DNA of 64,000 nucleotides from Platerodrilus igneus (lineage: Eukaryota > Arthropoda > Insecta > Coleoptera > Lycidae). Of the stretch, positions 1 to 10,894 are shown in pieces. The notes beneath the pieces were generated by a model. The model did no database searches and had not been told where the DNA came from. It was given only the letters and a program-made list of their open reading frames with translations. Where the stretch lies: positions 6,028,501-6,092,500 of the forward strand of contig JARFIW010001215.1 in assembly GCA_036346225.1 (NCBI GenBank), read 5' to 3'. Each line of letters opens with the position of its first letter. Positions within the stretch are counted from its first letter, which is position 1. The translations under genes were made by a program, and so were the position numbers.

Positions 1-202
1 ATATCTCGGGGTAAATATTGACAATATTTAAATTGGAAAGCTCACGTGCAGTACGTTAAAAGCAAAGGCAGCGAAATATCAAACAAAATGATGGCGGCGG
101 CGAAAATCAACTGGGGTTTCAGAGGGGAATCGCTGAGGACGATTTATGCCGGCAATGCCGTACGCAGCTTCTGTATGAACGGAAGGTTGTAAAGTCCAGG
201 AG

Positions 203-1063
203 ATGCGTCAATTGACGAGCGTACAACGCATAACCGCGGTGAAAACGACCAGGGCGTACAGGACCACCTCCACGGAGGCGGTCCTAGTAATCAGTAGGAC
301 TGTCCCTATTGAATATGTCGTTAGGGAGATTAGCGAAAGGAGATTGATAAATATAGGGAAAGGGCGCGAAATTATCGAAGATATTCATCTTGGTAATAGG
401 GAGGTAGAGAGAAAGATCGTTGTATCGGAGTTGGGGCACCCGGTCGATATTAGAGGAATCGAGTTTGTAGAAGGTGATCGGGACGCGTCGGGTATCATAA
501 TTTATACAGAAGGTTCACGTATGGATGACGGGCAAGCGGGCGCGGCATTTGTTGTGTTTAAGCAGGAAAGGGAGGTGTTTCAGTATCAAACCAAACTCGC
601 AAACTGGAGGACTATCTTCCAGTGCGAATTGGTAGCCATACGAGAGGCAATCGATTACGTCATAAACCACACGGGCAGAGATGAATATTATATAATCAGG
701 GACAGCAAATTCATACCGAGCGTAGAAGCTAGAGGTAATATCGAGGTAAAAATCGATCATAAAATGGTGCAACTGATAACAGGACACGGCGCCCTAAAAG
801 CGTATTTACAAAGATTTGGTTTAACCGACAACGAACGCTGCGAATGCGGCGAGGGCGCTGAAAGCGCACAGCACGTTCTCTTCGACTGCCCGCTTAAAGT
901 GGCAAATCGAGAATTAGCTGATAGCAAATTAGCTATCCTAGGTCTAGCATGGCCAAAGAACCTAGAGGAAGTTGGGGAAGTGGTTAACCAGAAGGCGTTC
1001 TGGACAGCCTTTAAAGAGTTCGCGGGAACGGTCGCGAGGTTAAACGGCGATAACCGCACGTAA
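203..1063 (+). pseudogene. LINE ORF2 C-terminus: RT tail, deleted RNase H, Cys/His domain
   Basis: The 286-residue frame is open. Residues 1-95 match the RT-to-RNase H connection of R1/I-type elements, including a YRTTSTEA-like segment. RNase H begins at about residue 100 with YTEGSRMDDG, where the first catalytic Asp of the usual YTDGS has become Glu, and continues to IIRDSK. There it jumps directly to FIPSVEARGN. Copy B has 300 more bases at this point, exactly 100 codons, which include the SHDGNVGHDRADGLA block with the last catalytic Asp. The C-terminus keeps the CECG(x)nHVLFDC Cys/His motif. Bases 1-202 carry RT sequence in other frames (KMMAAAKINWGFRG), so the gene is frameshifted upstream. 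The protein cannot be a working RNase H, although its frame is intact. Confidence 0.75.
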
Positions 1064-2553
1064 AACGGTTAGGGGGGTAGGGGGAGGATTGGAAATTTTT
1101 AATTTGACCTGGCGTTAAATGATATGAGTTTGGTAACCAAAACCTGTATTTAAATAATTATATAAAAAAAAGTAAAAAAATATATAAAACAAAAACTAAA
1201 AAAAACAAAAAAAAAATATCATAATATTTATAAAAGTCCATATGCACGACAACTCCCGCACTACTAATACAATCACTATAACCACTATATAACCTTATAC
1301 GCGCGGAAATCAGGAATAAATAAAAAAACTTAAAACTTAATCCGAGCAAATAAATAAATAAGAACATATAAATCAAAAACCTCATTAAATTAAATCAGTG
1401 AAATAAAGAAAGGAATAAAATAATAAATAAAATAGAGTGAAACCGCGCATCCCTCCAGGACTTAAAAGTGAAGTGATAGTGAGTGATAGTGATTGTGAAT
1501 CCCCCAGGACGATTAGTGCATACCCACCAGAACTTAGCAGTGCATCCATTTCTCCCTAGCAGTAAGTTTAAAGGTATGCAGACGACCAAATCCTCGGATG
1601 CTGGAAAAATATATTAAAGAGGTAAGAACAAAATTGTGGCGGTTGTGCTCGCATAAGCATTGATTTATGATAATTAGTAGATTTGAAATACTTTAACGAG
1701 CACGTTTTGTGCGTAATGGCGCTAGCCGGTATAATGCTTATGCAAGTTCACCTGATAATTTGAGTTATGCTTTTTGCAATTTTATGCACTGCTCAACGCT
1801 TAATACTTATAGATGTTTATTTATATATTTACATATATATATGTATTTATTTTTATATTTATATTTTTGCCTGCTTTTATTGTTTATGGCTTTATATTAT
1901 TTGTTTGACGTTCTGCCGCCATTTTTGGTGGCAGCTTATATATAGGAAAGAAGATTGTTTTAGAAGATTGTAATTATACAATATAAATCAGTTAGGGAAT
2001 GATAGGGAAAGCTAGGGACGGACTTAGGCTAACAAATTACTTAGACCAGAGAAGATGAATTTGTAAATTTGTAGAGCAGGCAAAATAGCTGGATTCACTA
2101 TTAATATTTGGCGTATTCTTAGAAAATATGAATCCATTTTAAATTAGCTAGCTAGATTTGGATAGTTTTAAGTCGACCCTTTAGGTCGCACCGGTAAGCA
2201 GAGCTGGCAGCTGCTATCCGGCATTACGGATCCCTCCCGCTCTCATTTTTGCTCGTCTTGTTGATCGGGCACACTCCAAAGTCAACGCTAAGGATACCAT
2301 TATTTAAACCTCCTCATTAATTTTGTTTGTGTTTTGTTGATCGTGCACACTCCAAATCAACGCTAGGGATACCATCACCGAAACCCTATTTTTAGTTTTT
2401 GTTTCAGTTGTTAGATTTTTATTTAAGATGTGTTAATTTTGAAGTTAGAATAATTAGAAGCACGTTTATATTTTCGCGTTTAAACCCAATGTAGTACCTT
2501 CGGGTGGAGCATTGGGGACGTGTCCGCAAGCATAGCGGCCCTTAATTAAATTA
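1064..2553 (+). other. 3' UTR of LINE copy A, including terminal hairpin
   Basis: AT-rich non-coding sequence, also present inverted at 36178-37700. Landmarks shared with copy B are 'gctagcc..ataatgcttatgc' near 1720 and the hairpin at 2485-2516. No gene is visible. Short frames here (1158-1385, 1395-1589, 1709-1973) lie in low-complexity sequence and are not conserved in copy B. Confidence 0.65.
2485..2516 (+). other. Stem-loop with C(TTCG)G loop near the LINE 3' end
   Basis: The outer stem is CCCAATG / CATTGGG. Inside it, ACC-TTCG-GGT forms a short stem closed by a C(UUCG)G tetraloop in RNA. Copy B has the same structure at 36217-36248 with one change next to the loop. The same 30-nt core ends every SINE unit at 42.0-44.5 kb. 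Confidence 0.7.
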
Positions 2554-2559
2554 TAATGT

Positions 2560-3365
2560 AAGTGGCGCAGCCGTTTTGTTAGTAGTTGTACTTCACTGAG
2601 ATTTGAAACAGCAAAGAGCATTAATGAAACGCTATCCTACGGCGGTACCAAATTTTTGAAACTGAAACCAAGCGCGGCCAGCTGTTAAAATGTAAGTGGT
2701 CGTAACTTTTTTACTTGCAGGCGTATACCACTGAAATATGAGGCACCAAAGAGCACTAAGGAAGCACTAACTTTCGGCTGCAAAAGTTTTTTGAAATTGA
2801 AACAAACCGCGACTAAAATTAAAAATATAAGTGGCTATAACTTTTTTATTAAAAGCCGTACGTACGTCACTGAAATATGAAGCATTAAAGAGCACTAACG
2901 AAGTAATAACTTTCGTTTGAAAGTTTTTTGAAATTGAAACAAGCCGCGGCTAAATTTAAAACTATAAGTGGTCATAACTTTCATTAGAACCCTTACGCAG
3001 CTGAAATATAAAGCACTAAGATGCACTAACAGAGCACTAACTTTCGGCTAAAACAAGTTTTTGAATTTGAAACAAACCCCGACCAGTTGTGAAGTTAGCG
3101 GTAAAAATATAAGTGGCCACAAATTTTTTATTAGTAGTCGCACGTTGCTGGGATATGAAACACTAAAGAAAACTAACGAAGCACTAACTTTCGCCTGTAA
3201 AAAGTTCTTTAATTAAAGAAAACCTTGACTAAGTGTGAAGTTTCGCCGAAAAATTATAAATTGATATTTTCGGAGAGACAAATAGTTGGGGATTTTCTTT
3301 TGTAAAGCACTAAAGAGCACTAACGAAGCACTAACTTTCGGCACCTATAAAAACATTAGTGCTTA
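2560..3365. repeat. Diverged AT-rich tandem satellite, about six units of 120-150 bp
   Basis: Units restart with 'aagtggYcataactttttt' (about 2565, 2695, 2827, 2965, 3107) and each contains a block like 'aagagcactaacgaagcac' with a repeated GCACTAA. The last complete block is near 3305-3345. Units differ by many substitutions and small indels, so the array is old. Confidence 0.65.
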
Positions 3366-5159
3366 CAAAGTCTCGGCTTCACACACCTAACAATACGTGC
3401 AGTGTGGTGTACAAAAATTTTTAGTATCATACGTCTCGTACATTACAATGTACATCTTGAAAATTACGCTGACAATTAAAAAAAAAATAAAATACTTGAT
3501 TGGATATTTTATTTAAACATTTATTAATTCCTCTCCATAGAAATTAATTTTTTACCACACATGAACAACGTGCAAGACGTGCTTGTATGCGCGTTCACAA
3601 AATTCCGAAAATAATTCTGAAAGTACTGGATAAATCCAGATAATTATTACATGTCTGAAAATAAATCGAAATATAGCTGACTTAGCCTCAAGAGTCTGTG
3701 AAAACGATTTGGAGATAATTATCGGTGAAATTTTCGTTTATTGTTGTGGCGCTTCTGGGCCTAAAGCACGAAGAATACAAGCATAACTCAAAATGTATCT
3801 AGGTCGCTTGCTAAACTCGATTACACGTTAGATAATAGCATAACCTAGATATCATTTTATTAGTTAAAATCACCAGTCGTATTTACATAAATTAACGGGA
3901 TTACCAGCACGTATATACAAATTAAAATTAACCAACGGCGACGCACGTTTACAATTCAATTTCTAACCTCAAAGCAGTTATAAATCAGTTTTGGCAAAAC
4001 TGGTGATGTACTACCTATGACGTACAGTTTTTGCGTTGTTCAAGTTCTAATACATCCAGTCTGCTTCGCGATCTCGAACCGTAATTACAATTTGTTGAGA
4101 CCGCCAAGGATTTAATAATGATAACGTATAACCTTATCTATAAATAAACCAAAACTCATTAAGCACTTGAATCGCTCCCGCTTTTTATGTCCAGTTAATA
4201 TCGTCATATCGTTCAATGTCCATTGGCAAGGACAGACGCATTTATTCATTTGTCGAATGTTGTAAATATGCAAATTTATATTATTTTTAAAACAATGAGA
4301 AGATGTTTATTTAGATGATGCATAAGACATTGGCACATATTGATTAAGCAGGAACTTGTGATTACACGCAAAGGTGCTTCCGTGGTTGCTTTGTTTGCCA
4401 GAGGTTACTTCCAATTATGTTCAGTTTTCAGTTTACAGTTAGTAGTGAAGTGTCGAAAGAGTTTGTTGTGGTTGGATAGAAGTGGTAAATATTATCGTTA
4501 ATATTGTGTGAACTTAAGTGAACTCGAAAGACGTTTGGCTCCGGTTCCAAATTGGTAGGTAAGTACAATTTGACTAAGACGAAAGAAAAATGTTAGAGAG
4601 ATCATTACCCCAGACTGGTTGTTGATGTCGTTTGTTGTCGATCACTCCCATATCGACTATTCAACTTTGTTTGTTTGCAATGTTTATATTTACATTAATT
4701 ATGATTAATGTTACAAAAATAAGCTGGATCACCTCCAGAGAAAAACTTGTTTGAATCCTAACACGCAACTACTGTACATGTTGTATCAAAATTTAATAAA
4801 CAAAATGATCTTTCCTCCTGAAGCGATGAAAGTTTGTAGGAAGTCACCTGATTATGATTATTCTAGTAATTGATAGCTAAATGTTCGTGATAAATTATAA
4901 TTAGGTTTTCAGTATTGCTACTATTTGTATATGTACTTAAAGAGATGGAAATCAAAATTCCGAAAAGGATTAGGTCATTTTGACTAATTTGAATAGGAAT
5001 TGGTACTTTCAAACATTCTGCAGCCTTTTATAACATTAGTAACATTCGGCAATAATTGTAAAACATTTGTAGCGTCGAACAATTGCAGCTATATTTGTAT
5101 CATTTGATGACATTGTAACAATTAACAACATAGCTTATCATCATTAGGTCTTCAGTCCT
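3366..5159. other. Unassigned AT-rich stretch with a possible non-coding first exon
   Basis: No coding region is recognisable. Around 4425-4565 there are Inr-like TCAGTT motifs followed by a moderately GC-rich stretch ending in a consensus donor (GGTAG|GTAAGT at about 4560). This could be a 5' non-coding exon reading +. Part of 4680-4870 is a diverged match to 24590-24760. Confidence 0.3.
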
Positions 5160-5620
5160 GGAACTGGTTAGATGCGTACCCTCATTGTTTCCTATTCCGA
5201 ACTAACCTACACATTTCTCTGAAATTTGCACAGTCTGCATCTATCACTATCTGCGAGCAAAAGTCTGATCTCGGTCTACCTCTATTTTTTTCCTCCCTGC
5301 TTGTAATATATCCCGTACTATTACCCAAAAATGCCTTAGAACATATCCTACCCTTCTTTTTTTCCACTTTTTTTAGTTTTCTTCCTCTACTATTTTTAAC
5401 CTATTTGTTATTAACCTTGTCTGTCCATTCTATCATCCTTATGCATCTGAAGCACAACACTCCAGAAGGCTTTTGTGTCTATCTGTCTGCTTTTCCTACT
5501 GCCCCTATTTCATAGACGTACTGTGCTGTGCTCCACACATATGCTTTGAACAGTTTTTTTCTTGTCTCTATGTTTGTTGTCTTTCAGCATATCCGTTGTT
5601 CTTTCTTGTTAGATGTAGTT
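5160..5620 (-). pseudogene. LINE reverse transcriptase C-terminus
   Basis: Read on the minus strand and allowing frameshifts, this gives NIETRKKLFKAYVWSTAQY, then KADR...WTDKVNN, then a VGYVLRH / GRPRSDF block, ending REMCRLVRNRKQ. This series (ETRKKLxKxYVWSxALYGxETW, then WxDRVxN, then IGHVLRH, then GRPR, then LARDRxxWR) is characteristic of the tail of RTE/jockey-like RTs in insects. Frames are broken several times. It adjoins the gag remnant at 5621-5690. Confidence 0.6.
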
Positions 5621-5694
5621 CGGTCACCTTCCCCGGTATTTGAAGGGGGGTAAGCAGTCTGTGGCTGCCGAGTTCCCCCAGCACTTGAACATTT
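5621..5694 (-). pseudogene. 3' side of a gypsy-type gag split by the LTR array (zinc-knuckle start)
   Basis: On the minus strand the bases next to the array encode FKCWG, as at the start of a gag zinc knuckle. They lie directly beyond the target duplication, and the upstream half of the same gag is at 23230-23519. The interpretation rests on the ATTT duplication (5691-5694 and 23230-23233) bringing the two halves into register. Confidence 0.5.
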
Positions 5695-7003
5695 TGCTAC
5701 GTTTATTTTCAACATAAACTATTTACCCAATTTTTCCCTTATTAATTAATTACTCGTTCGAATAAATTCCGTTTCAATTCTTAAATTCTTCAACAACACC
5801 CTATATAGGGTACCTGTTCAGTAAAGCCCGCTTAACATAATTTTAACTCAAATCTACTTGATGGAAACGACAAGTTTATGCTATAATTAAATAGTTTATA
5901 TCCTGTTTTAGGTACCCGTTATCTTGATATATATTACGACCGCGTATATTGGTTTTCTCTATTGTTCCAATGTAAAGACTTGTTGAAATAAGGTCTCGCA
6001 CTATCCGATAAAACTCGGATTTTCCAGTTTTAATCGCGCTTCGATAAGCGAGATTTTGCAGTTCGAATTCGTGTTATTTGAACTATTGTTGAATTTGCTT
6101 CTACAGCTTGTGCGTCGACATATTTTCTACATTATTCGTCACCGTATTTCAAAAGCAATGCACGTTTGTTTTTTTGTTCGACAACTAGGAGGTGTCTTGC
6201 GTGTATTGGTGAGTTTCCCCGCGCGTACCCATTCTAATCAGATTCTCTTTTTAGTCTTTTTAGCTGGAGGCCAAATGGGTTCTTTCTTTCTGCAAAACAA
6301 CTGCTTTTGTCTGTATTCCAACTGCTTTTGTCCGTAGACCGCTGCTGTAGTTATGGTAGCAGGGTAAATAGATCCTGTCGACCATGGCGTTTCTGTGCTA
6401 ACTCACCCCCGACGGCTTGCGAGCTAAGTATCCGCACACCTACAGGTATGCAACTCGTTTTCTTTTGTGTGGACCAATGGCATATTCCGTATCAACGTTT
6501 GGTTCAGTTACGTGATAAGAAACGTGACACTGTAGGAGTATTGTTTGTTGCTGCGATTCGATATTATCGCCCTACAGGAACGATGTACTATTTTTAAAGA
6601 TGCTTGTCAAAAGAACCCACACGTTTATTCGCTTTACTGACTAGTTTATTTTACAAAAAGTGTTAGGTGAAATTTTAAAGACGCTTGACAAAAGTTCTCA
6701 CGGGTTTATTTAATACTGATTAATTTTATTTTGTGTGAAATACGAGATGCGCACTTCGTATCTAAATTCCTAAATTGTTCGTACAATATAATTGTTTGCT
6801 GCGAAATAATAACAGTTAATTTATTTTCTTTTTGCTTGTTTGTACAGAATCCTTTATTTATTTTTATGTGTTAATAGATAATCGTGGGTAATGTACTTTA
6901 TTTATTTTTTTCTTTTTGGTACGTAGGCGAATCTCCCCACTCTCCGCGTTTGATAGTTAGCCTGGTATTTACTTTTCTTCCGGCTACGTCTAGGTACGTA
7001 GCA
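5695..7003 (+). repeat. LTR1 of the tandem array
   Basis: It begins TGCTACGTTTATTTTC and ends CTAGGTACGTAGCA, a perfect 7-bp terminal inverted repeat. Its left neighbour is the target duplication ATTT and lacks the G-rich PPT seen before the internal LTRs, as expected for the outer 5' LTR. A PBS-like stretch (TGACGCCCTGGCGTGGGGC, 7011-7029) follows 7 nt after its end. Confidence 0.8.
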
Positions 7004-7663
7004 TAATTTCTGACGCCCTGGCGTGGGGCTGCAAGTTTGTTTTAGTTAATTTTTTTTTGCTCCGATTTTGTTTTGTGTAGCTTTGGCTTGATTTGGTTTC
7101 TGGCCCAATTTTTGTTTGTTGATTCTGCCTAATTTCCGACATTACCCGCATTTCTCGGCCTGATGCTACTTGTTTTTTCTTCCTTTACGTTCGACCTATT
7201 GTTTATTGTTTTCTTTTTCTTTCGGCTCTTTGGTGTTCCTCATATGAGGATCCGTTTTTTATTGTGTGGGTTCGATCTCCTTAAATTTTAGTTATGGTTT
7301 CGTTCTTGATAGCTCAATATTATTGGTTGGTTAATTTCAGATTATTGGACTTGTGTTTTCTCCAATAATCCTAGTCCATTGAAAGCGATGGCGCCCAAAA
7401 TCTTTCTTTTTTTTCCTTCCCTATAGGTACATTTTGTTCTTCCCGTCAAGTCTAGACTTGGTTTCTTTCTCCGATTGTTCTTTTATTCTATACCCCTATT
7501 CTAAATTCTATTTTGTTGCTCCTATTGGTTTCTCTGAAATTTATTCGTCGGATATGTTTTAGATTATCATCTATTCGCAATAATTTTTTTTTGGTTCCTA
7601 TCGAGTTACGGTTAGCCTTTATTTAGTTACTTTCTACCAATTTCTTTCTTGTTTGTATTCAAA

Positions 7664-8124
7664 ATGACTTCTTTTCGGCTTCCTACCCAGGTCTTTGTGT
7701 GTGGGAGTGGAATTTGAAATTTTCTGGTAACCCAAACACTCTTACCGTACATGATTTTTTGGAACGGGTCAAAGAGCTCCGCCGAACTCGACATGTGTCA
7801 AAATCGCAGATATTTGTGTCTGCAGTGGACTTATTCGAGGCTAAAGCATTACTTTGGTATCGTGGTTACCGGTATAGGTTTTCTGACTGGAAGTCGTTGT
7901 CTAATTTACTGATTCAATGTTTTGAACCCCCGGATTTTGCTTATAAGTTTGCTACCATTGAGGAAAATACTTTTACTTTACATGACCGAATTGTTAAGAT
8001 TTCTCCTACGCCTACGGGTATATCAGATAATTCTCTGTACGTTTTACTGCCCAAAAGAGGCGGACATCAGTCTATGCTCCTTCCGAACCGGAAGATATTG
8101 GTCGACGAAATCCTAATGTCCTAG
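7664..8124 (+). pseudogene. Gag-like gene, unit 1 (internally deleted)
   Basis: The open part encodes WNLKFSGNPNTLTVHDFLER, then a WYRGY / FSDWKSLSNLL / CFEPPDFAYKF series typical of a retrotransposon gag (capsid) domain. The natural ATG at 7664 is out of frame after a loss of T residues, so the open frame has no in-frame ATG before VWEWNLKF. After ...DRIVKISPTPT it jumps to what is the C-terminal tail in units 2 and 4 (ending near APSEPEDIG there). The zinc knuckles are therefore missing. It cannot make a normal Gag. Confidence 0.7.
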
Positions 8125-8289
8125 ATCTCGTTTCGTTCTCCTTCTTGCGGCGTAAACGCCATAAGCCCAATACCTAGTCTTCGCGCCTGTTTCTTATGTC
8201 GACTTTGCTCTCCTTAGGACTTGATTTCTGGACATTAAGATTTCTTTATTTACTTCCATGTTCTGCTGGGTATTTGTTCTTTTTCTTTC

Positions 8290-8725
8290 ATCCCGTGTGG
8301 GTCCAGGAATAGAATAACCCCACGGTACGACCTGCCTGTCGTAAGAGGCGACTACAGCGGTCCAACACAACAAATACACACACACGCACACACACACACA
8401 AACTTTATACACGTCCAATCCATATCCACACACATCATACACACACACACACACACACACACCTACGCACTTTATAAACACACAGTTCTACTTGGTTCTC
8501 CTTTCTTTCGTTTTCTCCTAGTACTCCTTGAACACGTGTGGGTCCGGGAATTGGATAGCCCCATGGTAGGACCTGCCTGTCGTAAGAGGCGACTACAGCG
8601 GTCCAACACAACATATACATACACGCACACGTTATACACGCATAACACATACACACACACACACCCTTCTTACACCCCCCCACACACACATACACACACA
8701 TGCACGCATACGCCCACACCTACTC
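8290..8725 (+). repeat. Two copies of a GTAAGAGGCGAC module, each with a (CA)n tail (unit 1)
   Basis: Each copy reads 'cgtgtgggtcc', then 'gacctgcctgtcgtaagagg' and 'cgactacagcggtccaacac', and runs into a CA microsatellite (8374-8462 and 8626-8705). Two copies lie about 250 bp apart. The same pair occurs in units 2 (13535-13905) and 4 (20785-21150). GTCG/CGAC and flanking bases can form a small hairpin. Long minus-strand frames across these bases are low-complexity artefacts. Confidence 0.7.
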
Positions 8726-9545
8726 ATACATAACTACACTGGGATTATGTTTTATTTTCTTTTGTACGATGCTTAATTTTTTTTTTGGTTTTGTACTTGC
8801 TGTTGGAGTTATTATTTTTGGGTTCTTTTCTTTATTTTCTCGTTCCTTTGGTTCCACTTTCCTTTCCCTATTCTTTTGCTGGTCTTCTTTGCTGTCGATC
8901 CCTATACTGATTGTGTTTTGTCCATCCGCTCCTGTGGTAGATGCTTTCTAGTCAGTTTTTCTTTCTTCGGATAACACGACTTAGTCGACTTTAGAACTAG
9001 TCAGTATTTCTTTTCTTTGGCTCTTCGGTTTTGGTTACCACAGTTTGTAGTACACCGTTTCTTTTACCAGCGCTCTTCCTCTCTTCCTCTCCTTCTTCTT
9101 TATTGTTCCTTTGCTTACTTGAGGCTTGACTCTTGGGTCCTGTTTTGGCTGGTACTGTTGGGATTCTTCCTCGCTTCTTTCCTTTACTGTTGGTTTTCTT
9201 CAGGAAACCAATCTTCTTTTGAGGTCGAAGACTTTCCGTCCTTTGACGACTTTTTCAGTGTCAATACCGTTGTATCTTAGTTTTTCGTTGCCTGCTTCCC
9301 TTCCTTCATTCCTTTTTTTTTCTTCTATTATTGGTCCTTTGAGCCGGACGAGAGTTCTTCTTTTATTTTGGGGCGTTTCTTTTTTTCTTTTTCTGTTTTC
9401 CTTTTGTTTGGTTTTCGTAACGAATTTTCTTTTAGTTTTTAAGCGAATTTTTTTTTGTTTGGGTTTTTTCTTTTTTTTTAGTCCTGTCCACTCCCATTAT
9501 TTTGGTTTTTCTTACCCCGACCTGTTCATTTTGCTGGGAGGTATT

Positions 9546-10894
9546 TGTTACGTTTATTTTCAGCATAAATTAATTACCCTATTTTACACTTATTAATTCA
9601 ATACTCGTTCGAATAAATTCCGTTTCAATTCTTAAATTCTTCAACAACACCCTATATAGGGTACCTGTTCAGTATAAGCCCGCTTAACATAATTTTAACT
9701 CAAATCTACTTGCTTGGAAACGACAAGTTTATGCTATAAATAGTTTATATCCTGTTTTAGGTACCCGTTATCTTGATATACATTACGACCGCGTATAATT
9801 GTTTTTTCTATTGTTACAATATAAAGACTTGTTGAAATAAGGTCGCGCACTATCCGATAAAACCCGTGCTTTCCAGTTTTAATCGCGCTTCGATAAGCGA
9901 GGATTTGCAATTCGAATTCGTGTCATTTGAACCAATGTTGAATTCGATTCAGCAGCTTGTGCGTCGAAATATTTTCTACATTATTCGTCACAGTATTTCA
10001 AAAGCAATGCATGTTTGTTTTTTTTTGTTCGACAACTAGAAGGTGTCTTGCGTGTATTGGTGAGTTTCCCCGCGCGTACCCATTCTAATCAGATTCTCTT
10101 TTTAGCCTTTTTAGCTTGAGGTCAAATGGGTTCTTTCTTTCTGTAAAACAACTGCTTTTGTCTGTAGACCAACTGCTTTTGTCCGTAGACCGCTGCTGTA
10201 GTTATGATAGCAGGGTAAATAGATCCTGACGACCATGGCGTTTCTGTGCTGACTCACCCCCGATGGCTTGCGAGCTAAGTGCCCGCACACCTACAGGTAT
10301 GCAACTCGTTTTCTTTTATGTGTGTCAATGGCATATTCCGTATCAACGTTTGGTGCAGTTACGTGATAAGAAACGTGATACTGTAGGACTATTGTTTGTT
10401 GCTGCAATTCGATATCATCGCTTTACAGGTGCGTTACACGTTTATTCACTTTACTGACTAGTTTATTTTACAAAAGTATTAGGTGAAATTTTAAAAACGT
10501 TCGACAAAAGCTGCCACACGTTAATTCTTTCCTATTAATTAGTTATTTTACAAAAAGTGTTAGGTGAAAATTTAAAAACGCTTGACAAAGCTCTCACGGG
10601 TTTATTTAATACTGATTAATTTTATTTTGTGTGAAATACGTGATGCGCACTTCGTATCTAAATTCCTAAATTGTCCGTACAATATAATTGTTTGCTGTGA
10701 AATAATAACACTTAATTTATTTTCTTTTTGCTTGTTTATACAGAATCCTTTATTTATTTTTATGTGTTAATAGATAATCGTGGGTGATGTGTTTTTTGGG
10801 TTCTTTTTGGTATGTAGGTGAATCTCCCCACTCTCAGCGTTTGATAGTTAGCCTGGTTTTTACTTTTCTTTCGGCTGCGTCTAGGTACGTAGCA
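9546..10894 (+). repeat. LTR2 of the tandem array
   Basis: TGTTACG (9546) to TACGTAGCA (10894), 1349 bp, preceded by GGGAGG. It shares with LTR4 a variant block near 10430 ('gcgttacacgtttattcact') that LTR1, LTR3 and LTR5 lack. Confidence 0.8.

Larger units (their letters stand above)
1..2553 (+). mobile_element. 5'-truncated non-LTR retrotransposon, copy A (R1/I-like)
   Basis: The stretch runs from the end of a reverse transcriptase (a YLGV motif near base 2) through an RNase H remnant and a Cys/His domain to a long AT-rich 3' untranslated region. The same element occurs inverted at 36178-38446, and the two align up to the 3' end (a shared block with 'agcggc' followed by a short A/T tail). 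Homology stops near 2553, where an AT-rich satellite starts, so the element was probably inserted into that satellite. The 5' end lies outside the window. Confidence 0.8.
7004..9545 (+). mobile_element. Internal region of unit 1 (shortened gag)
   Basis: Leader 7004-7663, gag remnant 7664-8124, two GTAAGAGGCGAC modules with (CA)n tails (8290-8720), then a T-rich stretch ending in the PPT-like GGGAGG just before LTR2. Relative to units 2 and 4 it has lost about 1.35 kb, covering the zinc knuckle and the acidic repeat region. Confidence 0.7.

Noticed and set aside
757..1059. Minus-strand frame of 100 residues
   Set aside because: Antisense shadow of the LINE RNase H/Cys-His coding sequence.
6427..6597. 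A similar short + frame in each LTR (MQLVFF..QWHIPYQRLVQLRD) as a conserved gene
   Set aside because: The LTR copies are recent duplicates, so sharing is expected, and differences between copies include stops and frameshifts. No known motif.
8194..8733. Cys/Val-rich minus-strand frames over the CA tracts, and His/Thr-rich + frames
   Set aside because: These are translations of (CA)n/(GT)n microsatellites. The same artefact recurs in units 2 and 4 and at 42.5 kb.
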